A DNA stretch of 64,000 nucleotides from Hippea alviniae EP5-r (GCF_000420385.1 NZ_ATUV01000002.1:186001-250000); one strand, 5' to 3'; numbered from the stretch's first letter, positions 8,520 through 18,263 are shown. Made by a program: numbers and translations. The notes: a model not told the origin generated them from the letters alone.

Positions 8520-9867
8520 AAATGATGTAATAGCAGCTATAGCAACAGGTTATTCAGAAGCAGCAATAGGCATAATCAGGTTATCTGGAAAAGATACATT
8601 TAAAGTTTTAGAGAGTATTTTTTCAAAAAAACCACCTTATGAGCACAGAAGGGTATATTACGGCTTTATAAAGGATAAGAGTGGTGAAATTATAGATGAA
8701 GTTCTGGTTAGCATATTCAAAGAACCACACTCATACACAGGCGAAAATTCAGCAGAGATAAGCTGTCATGGTGGCCTTGTCGTTTTGAATGCTGTTTTAG
8801 AGCGTGTTTTAGAAGTTGGTGCAAGATTAGCTCAACCCGGTGAATTCACAAAAAGGGCATTCTTAAATGGGAAATTAGACCTATCTCAAGCAGAAGCCGT
8901 TGCAAAGGTAATATCAGCAAAAAGCAAAAGAGCCTTAAAGGTTGCACAAAACCAACTTCAAGGCAAGTTTTCAAGCAGACTTGACAAAATAAGGGAGAAC
9001 ATTCTCTATCTTATGGCAGAAAATGAAGTGATAATAGACCACCCAGAAGAAGAGCTAAGCAATCTAACAAAAAAAGATAGATTAAATATCATAGAAAAAA
9101 TCCAAAACGACTTAAAAAGGATTCTAAGAGCTGCAGAGTACGGAGACAACCTATTTGATGGGATTCAGCTTGCCATAGTAGGTAGACCCAATGTGGGAAA
9201 ATCAAGTCTACTTAATTTAATAGTCGGCTCAAATAGAGCAATAGTAACAGACATTCCGGGCACAACAAGAGATGTTATCAAAGAGACATTCAATATAAAT
9301 GGCATCCCATTCTCTATAATGGATACAGCTGGCATAAGGAAAACAGACGATATTGTAGAGAAGATTGGCGTTGAGAGAAGTCTTGAAGCAATAAGCAGGG
9401 CAGATATCGTCTTGGCTGTATTCGACGGTTCATCTGAACTGACAGATGAAGATTTAGAGATTATCGAAAATCTGGAAAACTCAGATAAAGAGATAGTCGC
9501 CGTAATAAACAAGAGTGATTTAAAACAGAAAATAGAGTTAAATAAAATACCATTTGAAAACAAAGTCTATGTATCATGTAAAGATGAGACTGGACTTGAA
9601 GAACTTGAGAAAAAATTATCAAACTTAGCACTAAAAGGGTTTGATGACAGCGAGCTTGTTTCGTTGAATGCTTCTCAAAAACAGAACCTAAAACAGGCAA
9701 TAGAGATGTGTGAACAGTTAAAAAAAGATATAGAAAACGAGATAGACCCAGCTTTAATTGGTGTTGACTTTCTATCTCTTACAGACTATTTAGACGAAGT
9801 GATAGGCAGAATCACAAACGAAGATATGCTGGATGTGATGTTTAAAAACTTCTGTATAGGAAAGTAA
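8509..9867 (+). CDS. mnmE: tRNA modification GTPase MnmE
   Basis: GTPase of 452 residues acting with MnmG on wobble uridine 34 (5-carboxymethylaminomethyl modification). The N-terminal tetrahydrofolate-binding domain is followed by the G domain, with GRPNVGKSSLLN near 224, the G2/G3 region IPGTTRD...DTAG near 245-270, and NKSD near 332. It ends in the family signature CIGK. It begins inside the last codons of yidC (11-base overlap). Confidence 0.97.
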   Translation: MQAENDVIAAIATGYSEAAIGIIRLSGKDTFKVLESIFSKKPPYEHRRVYYGFIKDKSGEIIDEVLVSIFKEPHSYTGENSAEISCHGGLVVLNAVLERVLEVGARLAQPGEFTKRAFLNGKLDLSQAEAVAKVISAKSKRALKVAQNQLQGKFSSRLDKIRENILYLMAENEVIIDHPEEELSNLTKKDRLNIIEKIQNDLKRILRAAEYGDNLFDGIQLAIVGRPNVGKSSLLNLIVGSNRAIVTDIPGTTRDVIKETFNINGIPFSIMDTAGIRKTDDIVEKIGVERSLEAISRADIVLAVFDGSSELTDEDLEIIENLENSDKEIVAVINKSDLKQKIELNKIPFENKVYVSCKDETGLEELEKKLSNLALKGFDDSELVSLNASQKQNLKQAIEMCEQLKKDIENEIDPALIGVDFLSLTDYLDEVIGRITNEDMLDVMFKNFCIGK

Positions 9868-9883
9868 TGTTTCATGTGAAACA
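9868..9883. promoter_or_regulatory. parS-like centromere site 2 (mnmE-mnmG gap)
   Basis: TGTTTCATGTGAAACA, identical to the copy at 2619 and one base from the consensus ParB palindrome. It starts immediately after the mnmE stop and fills half of the 32-bp gap before mnmG. A degenerate relative (14 of 16 bases) lies in gatC at 17369-17384. Confidence 0.78.
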
Positions 9884-9899
9884 TTGAAGGAGAAGAGAG

Positions 9900-11786
9900 A
9901 TGATTTACCCTAAGAATTACGATGTGATAGTTGTCGGTGGTGGGCATGCAGGTATAGAAGCGGCTTTGATTAATGCAAGATTAGGACTCAATACCCTACT
10001 TTTAACCATATATCTTGACTCAATTGGACAGATGAGCTGCAACCCTGCTATCGGCGGTTTGGCAAAGGGACATCTTGTTAAAGAAGTGGATATCTTTGGC
10101 GGTGAGATGGCAAGAAATATAGACGAGACAGGTTTGCAGTTTAAGATACTCAACAAAAGCAAAGGTCCTGCCGTCTGGTCAAGCAGAGCTCAAGCTGACA
10201 TGACTGCATACAGACTTAGAATGAAATATACTCTTGAAAGACAAAAAAATTTAGACATAAAGCAAGAGATGGCAGATGAAGTGCTTGTTGATGGCGACAG
10301 GGTTAAAGGTATAAGAACAAACTTAGGCAACGAGTATTATGCAAATGCCGTTGTCATAACAACAGGTACATTTATGAAGGGTAAAATCTTTATAGGTTTA
10401 AACACATACTCAGCAGGAAGAGCATGGGAACCGCCAAGCGAACATCTATCAGACAGCTTAAGAAAGCTGGGTTTAAGGGTTGGAAGATTAAAAACAGGCA
10501 CAACTCCAAGACTCGATGCAAGAACAATAGATTTTGATGCCTTAATTCCGCAACCGGGCGACGATGAGCCTGTGCCATTTTCATTCAGAACCAAAGAGTT
10601 AAACAGGCCAAACATTCCCTGTTATTTAACATACACAAACGAAAAGACACACGAGATAATTTTAAAAAATTTAGACCAATCGCCACTATACAGCGGCATA
10701 GTTGAATCCGTTGGCCCAAGATACTGCCCATCCATTGAAGACAAAGTCGTTAAATTTTTCGAAAAAAAACAGCACCAGATATTCTTAGAGCCACAAGACG
10801 AAAAATCAACTGAAATATATGCAGACGGCCTTCACACATCTATGAGCTATGAAGTCCAGCTAAACTTCTTACGCACAATCAAAGGGCTTGAGAAAGTTGA
10901 GATAATGAGACCGGGTTATGCAATTGAATACGACTTCGTTGACCCAACGCAACTAAAACACACACTCGAGACAAAAAAGATAAAAGGACTCTTTTTAGCT
11001 GGTCAAATCAACGGCACAAGTGGATACGAAGAAGCAGCAGCTCAAGGTATCGTTGCAGGCATAAATGCAGCATTCTTCTTACTTGAGAAAGAACCGTTCA
11101 TACTAAGAAGAGATGAAGCATACACGGGTGTTTTGATTGATGACCTTGTAACAAAAGGCACAAAAGAGCCCTATAGAATGTTCACATCCCGTGCAGAATA
11201 TAGGCTCATCTTAAGAGAAGACAACACACATCTAAGGTTGGCAGAAAAATCCTTCAAAGCGGGCCTTTTGTCAAAAGACGAATACGAGATGATAGCAGAA
11301 CAGAAGAGAAAAATAGAAGAGACAATTAAAAAACTGAAAACAACATTCATATTCCCAACTGACGAGACAAACAAGAAACTAAAGGAACTTGGAACAGAAA
11401 TCATAAAAACCAAAACAGATTTAGCAAAGCTCCTGCGCAGAACAGAGCTTAATTACGACAAATTGAGAGAGCTAAAACCAGAACTTGAAGAACTCGACAG
11501 TTATATAAAGCAGGAAGTTGAGATAGACATAAAATACGAAGGATATCTGACACTTCAAAAACAACAGATAGAAAAGTTTAAAAAATACGAGAACATGAAG
11601 ATACCAGAAGATTTCGACTATACAAAAGTTGGTGGTCTTTCAAACGAAGTGCGCGGCAAATTAATGGAAGTAAGACCAACTTCTATAGGGCAGGCAATGA
11701 GAATATCTGGCGTAACACCTGCTGCTATATCCATATTAATGGTCTATCTAAAGAAGCAGAATGAGAGATTTAAAGACTCGGCTTGA
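9900..11786 (+). CDS. mnmG: tRNA uridine-5-carboxymethylaminomethyl modification enzyme MnmG
   Basis: FAD protein of 628 residues, partner of MnmE. FAD-binding [12 protein letters not shown] is near residue 12, with [16 protein letters not shown] near 47 and [10 protein letters not shown] near 197. [16 protein letters not shown] near 368 and the C-terminal helical domain with [22 protein letters not shown] are as expected. GAAGGAGAAG precedes the ATG. Confidence 0.97.
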   Translation: MIYPKNYDVIVVGGGHAGIEAALINARLGLNTLLLTIYLDSIGQMSCNPAIGGLAKGHLVKEVDIFGGEMARNIDETGLQFKILNKSKGPAVWSSRAQADMTAYRLRMKYTLERQKNLDIKQEMADEVLVDGDRVKGIRTNLGNEYYANAVVITTGTFMKGKIFIGLNTYSAGRAWEPPSEHLSDSLRKLGLRVGRLKTGTTPRLDARTIDFDALIPQPGDDEPVPFSFRTKELNRPNIPCYLTYTNEKTHEIILKNLDQSPLYSGIVESVGPRYCPSIEDKVVKFFEKKQHQIFLEPQDEKSTEIYADGLHTSMSYEVQLNFLRTIKGLEKVEIMRPGYAIEYDFVDPTQLKHTLETKKIKGLFLAGQINGTSGYEEAAAQGIVAGINAAFFLLEKEPFILRRDEAYTGVLIDDLVTKGTKEPYRMFTSRAEYRLILREDNTHLRLAEKSFKAGLLSKDEYEMIAEQKRKIEETIKKLKTTFIFPTDETNKKLKELGTEIIKTKTDLAKLLRRTELNYDKLRELKPELEELDSYIKQEVEIDIKYEGYLTLQKQQIEKFKKYENMKIPEDFDYTKVGGLSNEVRGKLMEVRPTSIGQAMRISGVTPAAISILMVYLKKQNERFKDSA

Positions 11787-12333
11787 GAAGGCTTTTAAAA
11801 GGGTTGATATACCAAAACCAGAAAGCCTACAGCCCTTCGAAGAATACATAAACACTCTAACTCAGTGGAACAGAAGTATAGCCCTTATCTCAAAAAGGGA
11901 AGAGAACATCGTCAATCATCTCGTTGCACCATCTCTTCTATTTTTTAAAGTATTTAAAAAAGATAACTTAAAAATCATAGACATAGGTTCTGGTGCTGGT
12001 TTTCCAGCTGTAATTCTTAAAATTTACAAGCCAACATTAAGTATAACGATGATTGAACCAAACCACAAAAAAACGGCGTTTTTAAGATATATCTGCTCAA
12101 AACTCAATCTAAAATGCAGCATAATAGATAAACGATTAGAAGAGATAGATGAAGAGTTAATATGTGATGTTATCACTGCTCGTGCTATCAATCTAAGAAA
12201 TATGATTGATGAGATAAAAAAGATAAGAGCTGGTCATCTCTTTTATCTTACATCGAAGGATAACCAGCTCGATTTTGACCTAAAACAGGAGATTCTCTTT
12301 AAAAACCACTGTGCTAAGATTTACACCCTATAA
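11761..12333 (+). CDS. rsmG: 16S rRNA m7G527 methyltransferase RsmG
   Basis: Methyltransferase of 190 residues with SAM-binding [13 protein letters not shown] near residue 77 and [15 protein letters not shown] near 103, both typical of RsmG/GidB. Its start lies 26 bases inside mnmG. It converges on the XRE-cupin gene, overlapping its end by six bases. In many genomes parA/parB follow rsmG, but they do not here. Confidence 0.93.
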   Translation: MRDLKTRLEKAFKRVDIPKPESLQPFEEYINTLTQWNRSIALISKREENIVNHLVAPSLLFFKVFKKDNLKIIDIGSGAGFPAVILKIYKPTLSITMIEPNHKKTAFLRYICSKLNLKCSIIDKRLEEIDEELICDVITARAINLRNMIDEIKKIRAGHLFYLTSKDNQLDFDLKQEILFKNHCAKIYTL

Positions 12334-12870
12334 AACTGGCGGGCTTACAACCCAGATTGTCTCAACATCAACATCACCAACATTTCTATATGAGTGCGGC
12401 TGAGTAGATGAGAAGTAAAAGCTATCACCAGGACCCAACACCCTAACCTGGTCTCCAACTTTAAGTTCGAGTTTACCCTTCAGAATGTATCCGAACTCTT
12501 CGCCTGCGTGCCTGTGTTCACCTTTGGAATCACAACCCACTGGAACAACCTTATAGAGTGGCTCCATGGCTTTGTTGGAAATCTTAGCAACAAGTAATTC
12601 CGCATATACATGGCTACCTGGATATATAATTTGGGTTCTTTCTTCCTTCGTTAAGAATATCTTGTCATTTGACTGCTCATCACTCAACAAATCTCTAACC
12701 TGAACATCCAAGGCCTGAGCAATCTTTTGCAAAACGCTTATAGACGGAACAGCTTTGCCCGTCTCTATCTGAGAAATATAGGCATCAGTACAACCTACCT
12801 TTTCAGCCAAAGCTTTCAATGTTAACCCTTGCTTTTTTCTGTAAGATTTTATTTTCTCAGCCATGTTCAT
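12328..12870 (-). CDS. XRE-family regulator with C-terminal cupin domain
   Basis: Transcription factor of 180 residues. The N-terminal helix-turn-helix is at residues 7-60 (LTLKALAEKVGCTDAYISQIETGKAVPSI). The cupin_2 sensor domain is at about 105-175, with HRHAGEEFGYILKGKLEL and the later histidine in PHSYRN. The gene lies just downstream of the acetate carrier in the same orientation and has its own promoter, so control of acetate or organic-acid metabolism is a reasonable guess, not shown by sequence. Confidence 0.9.
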   Translation of the reverse strand: MNMAEKIKSYRKKQGLTLKALAEKVGCTDAYISQIETGKAVPSISVLQKIAQALDVQVRDLLSDEQSNDKIFLTKEERTQIIYPGSHVYAELLVAKISNKAMEPLYKVVPVGCDSKGEHRHAGEEFGYILKGKLELKVGDQVRVLGPGDSFYFSSTQPHSYRNVGDVDVETIWVVSPPVL

Positions 12871-12889
12871 CAGCCTAAATCCTCCCTAA

Positions 12890-12905
12890 AAAATTAATTA
12901 ATTTT
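12890..12905. promoter_or_regulatory. 16-bp perfect palindrome, candidate operator
   Basis: AAAATTAATTAATTTT, a perfect palindrome 20 bp upstream of the XRE-cupin start and downstream of its candidate promoter. Its position suits autoregulation, but AT-rich palindromes arise easily in this genome. Confidence 0.4.
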
Positions 12906-12915
12906 CACGGGCATA

Positions 12916-12944
12916 AGCATAAAAAAACAGGGGCTTTTTGTCAA
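12916..12944 (-). promoter_or_regulatory. Candidate promoter of the XRE-cupin gene
   Basis: On the minus strand: TTGACA (12944-12939), 17-bp spacer, TATGCT (12921-12916). The -35 hexamer lies inside the terminator hairpin loop of the upstream acetate-carrier gene, so termination and initiation share the same DNA. Confidence 0.55.
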
Positions 12945-12951
12945 GCCCCTG
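12921..12951 (-). terminator. Rho-independent terminator of the acetate carrier gene
   Basis: Nine-base-pair stem (CAGGGGCTT at 12928-12936 with AAGCCCCTG at 12943-12951) followed on the minus strand by seven T residues (12927-12921). It lies 22 bp after the carrier stop codon. Confidence 0.85.
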
Positions 12952-12972
12952 CTATCTCATGCTCATGCTTTT

Positions 12973-13530
12973 TTAGTCTGTGCTCATTACATCAAACTGA
13001 GCCTTTAGGCCTTCCCACATACCATACCAAGCAACTAAAGCAGTCAGAATACCTTCATAACCTGCAAATGTTGTAATAGCTTTGCTACCAGTGTAATGAC
13101 CTATAACGAGTAGGATAAAGAGAATATCCAACAGAACGAAGATGGCAATCAATGTTCCATGTCCAGACTTAAATGTAACAACTGTCATGATAGTAGTAAA
13201 GATGGTCCAACCTATCAGTGTGATTCCCAATGCTGGGCCCAAAGCATCGGCAGGAATAAGATGCAATCTCGTGAAATAAATTAAAGATGCTAAAGCAATC
13301 CAGAATGCACCGTAAGAACCAAATGCTGTCATACCGAATGTGTTGCCGGTCCTCATTTCAAGGAATCCAGCAATCAACTGAGCTAAACCACCGTAAAACA
13401 GACCCAATGGCAATGCAGCTTCCAATGCTGCTGGAACCAATCCAGCGTTGTGAACATTGAGAATAAAGGTTGTCAGAGCAAATCCACCAAGTCCCAATGG
13501 TCCCGGGTTAGCAAGTTTCCCTTCAGCCAT
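12973..13530 (-). CDS. GPR1/FUN34/YaaH-family acetate/succinate transporter (SatP-like)
   Basis: Inner-membrane carrier of 185 residues with six hydrophobic helices. The family motif appears as [18 protein letters not shown] near residue 8, and the [21 protein letters not shown] segment is typical of YaaH/SatP. It should move acetate or succinate with protons. The GGAGGTG ribosome site is strong and the gene has its own promoter and terminator. Together with malic enzyme and PEP synthase in this window it suggests growth on acetate-type acids (inference). Confidence 0.9.
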   Translation of the reverse strand: MAEGKLANPGPLGLGGFALTTFILNVHNAGLVPAALEAALPLGLFYGGLAQLIAGFLEMRTGNTFGMTAFGSYGAFWIALASLIYFTRLHLIPADALGPALGITLIGWTIFTTIMTVVTFKSGHGTLIAIFVLLDILFILLVIGHYTGSKAITTFAGYEGILTALVAWYGMWEGLKAQFDVMSTD

Positions 13531-13589
13531 AAAACACCTCCACTAAAATAAAATTACCACCTTAACTCAACCTTAGCTTTGTAAGTATA

Positions 13590-13617
13590 TTTATATTGAT
13601 TTTTTTCAAAAAGTCAA
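13590..13617 (-). promoter_or_regulatory. Candidate promoter of the acetate carrier gene
   Basis: On the minus strand: TTGACT (13617-13612), 16-bp spacer, TATAAA (13595-13590). It predicts a leader of about 50 bases before the ATG at 13530. Confidence 0.6.
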
Positions 13618-13636
13618 GAGAAAAATTAAATGAAAG

Positions 13637-14395
13637 TTAAAACTTGCTGCGTCCTCGTGTAATTATTAAGTAAAAATCTATTTTGTTTGTATCTTTTCTT
13701 ACTATTGCTCTGGGAATTTTAAATATTGATTCATTTTCTGGGTCAAAGATTCTCTGACCTATAATGTATGCTCGTTTAATTCTTAAATCTTTCAACACTT
13801 CTACTACACTCTCGTTATAATTTCCAAAGGGATAGGCAAAATCTTCTATTTTCTGAATTTTATTTAGTATATCAAGAGAAACTTTAATCTCTTTCTTTGC
13901 TGTATCTAAATCCATCTCTGTAAGTTTTTTATGATTGTGAGAGTGAGAACCCAAAACCATTCCCATCTTTTTGAGCTCTTTAAGCTCATCAAAACTCATC
14001 ATATCAACACCGTCAAGTTTCTTGCCAATCGAAGCAGTGGAGATAAAAAACAGACCCTTAAATCCATACTTTTTTAATACCCTTGCAGCATCAAGGTTAT
14101 CTTTATATCCATCATCAAAGGTTATAAGGACATACTTTTTCCTTAAGTAAAGTTTATTAGACTTAATTTTTTCAATATCATAAGGTGTGATAGACTCAAA
14201 ACCCTTGCTTTTTAGATACTTTATCTGCTCTTCAAACCTACTTAGAGAGATAGAAAACTTATCAATAGACTTACCCGTAGGCTTATCGTCAATTCTATGA
14301 TAAAGCAGAACAAGAATACCCTTCTTGGGAATCCTAAAAAAGTTAAAACGGGCAAGGAAAACAGCCAAAAACAAAAAAGCAAAAAGATAAATCAC
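13637..14395 (-). CDS. Membrane-anchored polysaccharide deacetylase
   Basis: Protein of 252 residues with a hydrophobic N-terminal segment (MIYLFAFLFLAVFLARF), an LLYHRI start of the esterase barrel, TFDDGYKD near residue 92, GSHSHNHKKL near 148 and FAYPFGNYN near 188. It belongs to carbohydrate esterase family 4, like the secreted enzyme at 4486 but without the C-terminal domain. Its start overlaps the glycosyltransferase stop by four bases. Likely acts on a cell-envelope glycan. Confidence 0.85.
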   Translation of the reverse strand: MIYLFAFLFLAVFLARFNFFRIPKKGILVLLYHRIDDKPTGKSIDKFSISLSRFEEQIKYLKSKGFESITPYDIEKIKSNKLYLRKKYVLITFDDGYKDNLDAARVLKKYGFKGLFFISTASIGKKLDGVDMMSFDELKELKKMGMVLGSHSHNHKKLTEMDLDTAKKEIKVSLDILNKIQKIEDFAYPFGNYNESVVEVLKDLRIKRAYIIGQRIFDPENESIFKIPRAIVRKDTNKIDFYLIITRGRSKF

Positions 14396-15123
14396 TTCTG
14401 CAACTCTAACAACTTAGCGTATTTAACAAAAGCATAAAACGAAGAGACAAAAGCATACAGAGAGCCTTCATACCCATCCAAAAAAGCACCTTTCAAAACA
14501 AAGCGTTTAAACAACTCAAATCCAAATCTTAAATAAGGCGAAAACTTTGTTATCCTTCTGCCTTTTTCGTAATTCTTCTCAGCAAGCAGCGAAGTGTATC
14601 TATTAAACTTCTCAAAGTATTCGCTTAAACTATCATAACTGTAATGCAGCATAACTCCTTTAAGCCTTTTTGCTTCAGCCCTTACTCCTTCGTGGATATC
14701 CGTCTCTTCAAACCAGTATTTACCTTTTTTAAATAACCTAACATGATAATCCGGAAATGTTCCACCAAACCTTAACGGTCTGCCCAAAAAGACAAGCTGA
14801 ATATTGACGGCATAGGCATCAGCTGAAGGGTTTTTAAGCTCTTTTAAGATCTCATCTTTCAGTTCATCAGAAACCACTTCATCAGCGTCAACACTTAATA
14901 CCCAATCCGTTGAAAGCTTTGAAATAGCAAAGTTCTTCTGCTTACCATAACCAAGCCACTTTTGAAAAAACACCTTATCCGTAAATCTCTTTGCTATCTC
15001 AACTGTTTTATCACTGCTTCCTGAATCAACAACTACAATCTCATCACAAAAGGAGAGACTTTTCAGTGTTCTTTCTAATTTCTTCTCTTCATTTAGCGTG
15101 ATTATAGCACAGCCAAGACTCAT
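14392..15123 (-). CDS. Family 2 glycosyltransferase, WaaE/KdtX-like
   Basis: Protein of 243 residues. GT-A fold motifs are LGCAIITLNEEKKLERTLKS at the start, VVVDSGSSDKT near 32, GKQKNFAI near 62 and the catalytic-metal stretch VLSVDADEVVS near 76. Downstream RFGGTFPDYHVRLFKKG resembles the lipopolysaccharide-core beta-glucosyltransferase WaaE group. I place the start at 15123, where the ATG overlaps the upstream stop as TAATG. An in-frame start 66 bases earlier would add a non-family N-terminus. Acts at the cytoplasmic face of the inner membrane. Confidence 0.82.
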   Translation of the reverse strand: MSLGCAIITLNEEKKLERTLKSLSFCDEIVVVDSGSSDKTVEIAKRFTDKVFFQKWLGYGKQKNFAISKLSTDWVLSVDADEVVSDELKDEILKELKNPSADAYAVNIQLVFLGRPLRFGGTFPDYHVRLFKKGKYWFEETDIHEGVRAEAKRLKGVMLHYSYDSLSEYFEKFNRYTSLLAEKNYEKGRRITKFSPYLRFGFELFKRFVLKGAFLDGYEGSLYAFVSSFYAFVKYAKLLELQK

Positions 15124-15431
15124 TACTCGCCAAGCAGTTTCTTTCTGGCTTCTTCGCTCATCATTGAAGGATTCCAGGGTGGGTCCCAAACTATATCAAC
15201 AATCACATCATTAGCACCAATCTCTTTAACCCTATTTACAACATCTTCCTGAAGTGGAGCAATCAAAGGACACCCAGGTGTCGTCAGAGTCATAACAACC
15301 TTAACATTGTTGTTTTCATCAATGTCAATTCCGTAAACAAACCCAAGATTCACAATATCAAGACCTATCTCCATATCGATTACATTGTAAAGAGCATCAA
15401 TAACATCTTTTTTTGTTAGCTTTTTACCCAT
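15123..15431 (-). CDS. MIP18/DUF59-family metal-sulfur cluster assembly protein (SufT/PaaD-like)
   Basis: Single-domain protein of 102 residues. VNLGFVYGIDIDENNNVKVVMTLTTPGCPL is the core DUF59 motif with its conserved cysteine, and VWDPPWNPSMMSEEARKKLG is the typical C-terminal stretch. Family members help mature iron-sulfur proteins. It sits in the gatA-to-glycosyltransferase run with one base between it and the hypothetical gene upstream. Confidence 0.88.
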   Translation of the reverse strand: MGKKLTKKDVIDALYNVIDMEIGLDIVNLGFVYGIDIDENNNVKVVMTLTTPGCPLIAPLQEDVVNRVKEIGANDVIVDIVWDPPWNPSMMSEEARKKLLGE

Positions 15432-15432
15432 A

Positions 15433-15816
15433 TCAAATCTTCTCCTTTTTTATTTGTCTAAACTTAAGCACATTTTTGGCGTTTTTTGGTATGGACTGAG
15501 ATTCTCTTTTTAACCTTTTCTCCATCTCTTTAACAACATCTGAATCTTCCTTTAGAAGCTTTATCGTCAAAATATTGTCTGTATTCATTATGATTATGCT
15601 GTCTTTGTATTCCGACTTCTCATTATCTATCGGCTCAACAACCATCTTACCATCGACATCTTTGCATCTGTGCACATTGTCAATCTTCAAACCCAAATAA
15701 GCCTGCTCTTCCAAAACTAAAAGCAGATCATCATCTTCATTTTCGTAAAATGTCTCTATGTATCCAGCATAACACTCTTTGTCAACCATATCCACTCTAA
15801 CCCAAATCTTAGCCAT
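15433..15816 (-). CDS. Conserved-looking hypothetical protein, 127 residues
   Basis: Not recognised. It begins MAKIWVRVDMVDKECYAGYIETFYENEDDD, is acidic in the first 40 residues and ends in a basic helix (MEKRLKRESQSIPKNAKNVLKFRQIKKEKI). The alternating beta-strand pattern suggests a small barrel. No membrane segment or signal peptide. It lies 10 bp after gatA and two bases before the DUF59 gene, so it is co-transcribed with tRNA-amidation and iron-sulfur genes. Confidence 0.8.
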   Translation of the reverse strand: MAKIWVRVDMVDKECYAGYIETFYENEDDDLLLVLEEQAYLGLKIDNVHRCKDVDGKMVVEPIDNEKSEYKDSIIIMNTDNILTIKLLKEDSDVVKEMEKRLKRESQSIPKNAKNVLKFRQIKKEKI

Positions 15817-15826
15817 CGTTTATCTC

Positions 15827-17242
15827 CTAATCAAGTGGGAGCCTATCCCACAAATTAAACTCCTTCTCAAAGGCACTTGCAAGTTTAAATATCAAATCTT
15901 CCCTAAAGGCATTAGCCATTATCTGCAGTCCCAAAGGCAGACCATTTTTGGATAAACCGTTTGGAATGCTCACAGCAGGAATTGCCGTCAAGTTAGCAGG
16001 AATTGTAAAAATATCAGAAAGATACATCTGCAGTGGATTATTTACCTTCTCGCCAATTCCAAAGGCTTCAGTTGGTGTTGTTGGTGAGATTATGCAATCA
16101 AACTTTTCAAACGCTCTGTCAAAATCCTGTTTTATCAATCCTCTGAGCTTTTGAGCCTTTAGGTAATACGCATCGTAATAGCCGCTTGAGAGTACATAAG
16201 TGCCAAGCATTATTCTTCTTTTCACTTCATCGCCAAAGCCTTCAGACCTTGTTTTTATATACATATCCTTCAAATCTTCATACTCTTCAGCTCTAAAGCC
16301 GTATTTGACACCATCGTATCTTGCAAGATTGCTGCTTGCTTCTGCTGGTGCAATGATATAGTAATCAGAAACGGCATACTTCGCATTGGGTAAATCGACG
16401 CTTTCTATTTCACATCCCAAATTCTTGAGTATTTTAACCGTCTCATCCATAGCCTTCTGCACATCTTCGTCGCAGTCTTCAAGCGTTTTATCGTAAAAAC
16501 CTATTTTCATTCCCTTCACACTTTTATCCAAAAACTCAGTAAAATCAGGCACATCAACATTAGCAGAAGTCGAGTCGTTCTCATCATGACCGCATATCAG
16601 ATTCATCAAAATAGCAGCATCTCTAACATCTCTTGTTATAGGGCCAATCTGGTCAAGGCTCGATGCAAAAGCCACCAGCCCAAACCTTGAGACCCTGCCG
16701 TATGTCGGTTTAAATCCGACAACTCCACAGAGCGATGCAGGCTGTCTGATTGAGCCACCCGTATCAGAACCCAAAGCGGCAATCGCTTCGCCACTTGCAA
16801 CGGCAGCAGCAGAACCACCAGAAGAACCACCAGGAATTCTTGTCGTATCCCACGGGTTTTTGGTTGTCCCGAAATAGGATGTCTCAGTCGATGAGCCCAT
16901 AGCAAACTCATCAAGGTTTGTTTTGCCAATAAATGTAGCACCTGCTTTTTTGAGATGCTTTATCACTGTCGCATCAAATATAGCTATAAAGTTTGAGAGA
17001 ATCTTTGATGAGCATGTTGTCTTTTTGCCTTCTATGTGAATATTATCCTTTATTGCTATAGGCAAACCCTTAAGCAAGCCTTCATCATACTTCTCAAACT
17101 CTTCAAACACACTCACATAAGCATTTATCTTCCCATCCTTCTCCTTAATTCTATTTAAAACAGACTCATAAACATCTTTTGCTTTTATCTCGCCTTTTTC
17201 TATCAACCCTAAAAGTTCGTGTAATGTCTTTTTATAAAGCAT
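15827..17242 (-). CDS. gatA: Aspartyl/glutamyl-tRNA amidotransferase subunit A
   Basis: Amidase of 471 residues. The Ser-cisSer-Lys triad region is visible: [20 protein letters not shown] near residue 65 (Lys), and [14 protein letters not shown] near 138 with [16 protein letters not shown] near 155 (Ser pair). It releases ammonia from glutamine for GatB, which is not in this window. gatC lies immediately upstream. Confidence 0.97.
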   Translation of the reverse strand: MLYKKTLHELLGLIEKGEIKAKDVYESVLNRIKEKDGKINAYVSVFEEFEKYDEGLLKGLPIAIKDNIHIEGKKTTCSSKILSNFIAIFDATVIKHLKKAGATFIGKTNLDEFAMGSSTETSYFGTTKNPWDTTRIPGGSSGGSAAAVASGEAIAALGSDTGGSIRQPASLCGVVGFKPTYGRVSRFGLVAFASSLDQIGPITRDVRDAAILMNLICGHDENDSTSANVDVPDFTEFLDKSVKGMKIGFYDKTLEDCDEDVQKAMDETVKILKNLGCEIESVDLPNAKYAVSDYYIIAPAEASSNLARYDGVKYGFRAEEYEDLKDMYIKTRSEGFGDEVKRRIMLGTYVLSSGYYDAYYLKAQKLRGLIKQDFDRAFEKFDCIISPTTPTEAFGIGEKVNNPLQMYLSDIFTIPANLTAIPAVSIPNGLSKNGLPLGLQIMANAFREDLIFKLASAFEKEFNLWDRLPLD

Positions 17243-17247
17243 TTTTA

Positions 17248-17535
17248 TTACCTCTCTATAACCTTTGGCACTCTAAAAGCACCATCTGCAGCATCAGGAG
17301 CATTCTCAAGCGCCCTTCCGTTATCGATAGACTCTTTAACCTTATCTTCTCTAAATACATTCTGAAGCTCTATCACATGAAACACCGCTTCATGTTTATC
17401 CAAATCAAGCTCGTCTATCTCCTTCATATAATCTAAAATCTCGTTAAACTGAGAACAGAATTTATCAACATCTTCATCTTTTAGCTCAAGCATCGACAGT
17501 TTTGCTATTCTTCTGACTTCTTCCTTATCTATCAT
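17248..17535 (-). CDS. gatC: Aspartyl/glutamyl-tRNA amidotransferase subunit C
   Basis: Small subunit of 95 residues: [25 protein letters not shown] at the N-terminus and the closing [18 protein letters not shown] are GatC hallmarks. The ATG at 17535 follows AAGGAGAG. A TTG at 17550 overlapping the truA stop would be less likely. A degenerate parS-like 16-mer is embedded at 17369-17384. Confidence 0.95.
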   Translation of the reverse strand: MIDKEEVRRIAKLSMLELKDEDVDKFCSQFNEILDYMKEIDELDLDKHEAVFHVIELQNVFREDKVKESIDNGRALENAPDAADGAFRVPKVIER

Positions 17536-17546
17536 CTCTCTCTCCT

Positions 17547-18263
17547 TCAATAGATAACCCTTCTTAAAAATAGCCCGTTAGCTGGTGCCTTAAAATACGG
17601 CACATCTTCAAAAATTATATTACCAGCACTATCCTTTTGCAAGTCGTTTGAAGAGAAAAATACACTCAAACCGACCATATTCCTAACCATTCCGCGCAAA
17701 AATGCATTAGCTCTAACATGAAAAACAACAAAATTCCTAATCCTTTTTACCCTAAAAAAATGCACTTCTCTTACACAATTCTTATCATTTGGTTCATTTG
17801 CAACAAACCTAAAATCCCTTCTGCCAACAAACAGGTGGGTCATCTGCCTAATCTTTTCAACATTTACATCCCTTCTATGCCAAACATAATTTCTCAAAAA
17901 GGGCGGCAAAACTTCACCCGTAAAGATAAAATAGAGATACTCTCGTGCTTTAGCTAAGTATCTTGAATGAAAATCATCAGAAACAGAAAATACTTTCAAT
18001 ATGCGTATGTCTTTATCAAGCAGGGAATTCAAGGCTTTTTTTAGCGACTCGTTATCTATAAAAAACGGCAGGCTAAAGTCTATAACTTGGCCAAAGGCAT
18101 GGACTCTGCTGTCTGTCCTGCCAGCATAGTTTATTCTTATCTCCTGTTTAAAGATAACAGAAAGGGCTCTCTCTATTTCGCCCTGAACGGTTCTATCGTT
18201 TGGCTGAATTTGAAAACCTGCATAATTTGTGCCGTCGTATGCAACAATGGCTGCTGCTTTTAT
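17547..18263 (-). CDS. truA: tRNA pseudouridine synthase TruA, apparent ATA start
   Basis: Enzyme of 238 residues forming pseudouridine at tRNA positions 38-40. VAYDGTNYAGFQIQ near residue 7 and the catalytic aspartate in YAGRTDSRVHAFGQV near 47 are visible. Conserved C-terminal blocks include RANAFLRGMVRNMVG near 180. No ATG, GTG or TTG precedes these motifs in frame. The only well-placed start is ATA at 18263, seven bases after a perfect GGGAGGGAG, and it overlaps the tldD stop as ATAA. An N-terminally truncated start at a TTG (18032) would lose the active site. Rare AUA initiation is inferred. Confidence 0.9.
   Translation of the reverse strand: MKAAAIVAYDGTNYAGFQIQPNDRTVQGEIERALSVIFKQEIRINYAGRTDSRVHAFGQVIDFSLPFFIDNESLKKALNSLLDKDIRILKVFSVSDDFHSRYLAKAREYLYFIFTGEVLPPFLRNYVWHRRDVNVEKIRQMTHLFVGRRDFRFVANEPNDKNCVREVHFFRVKRIRNFVVFHVRANAFLRGMVRNMVGLSVFFSSNDLQKDSAGNIIFEDVPYFKAPANGLFLRRVIY

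Noticed and set aside
15948-16154. Plus-strand frame inside gatA
   Set aside because: Antisense shadow of a well-conserved gene.
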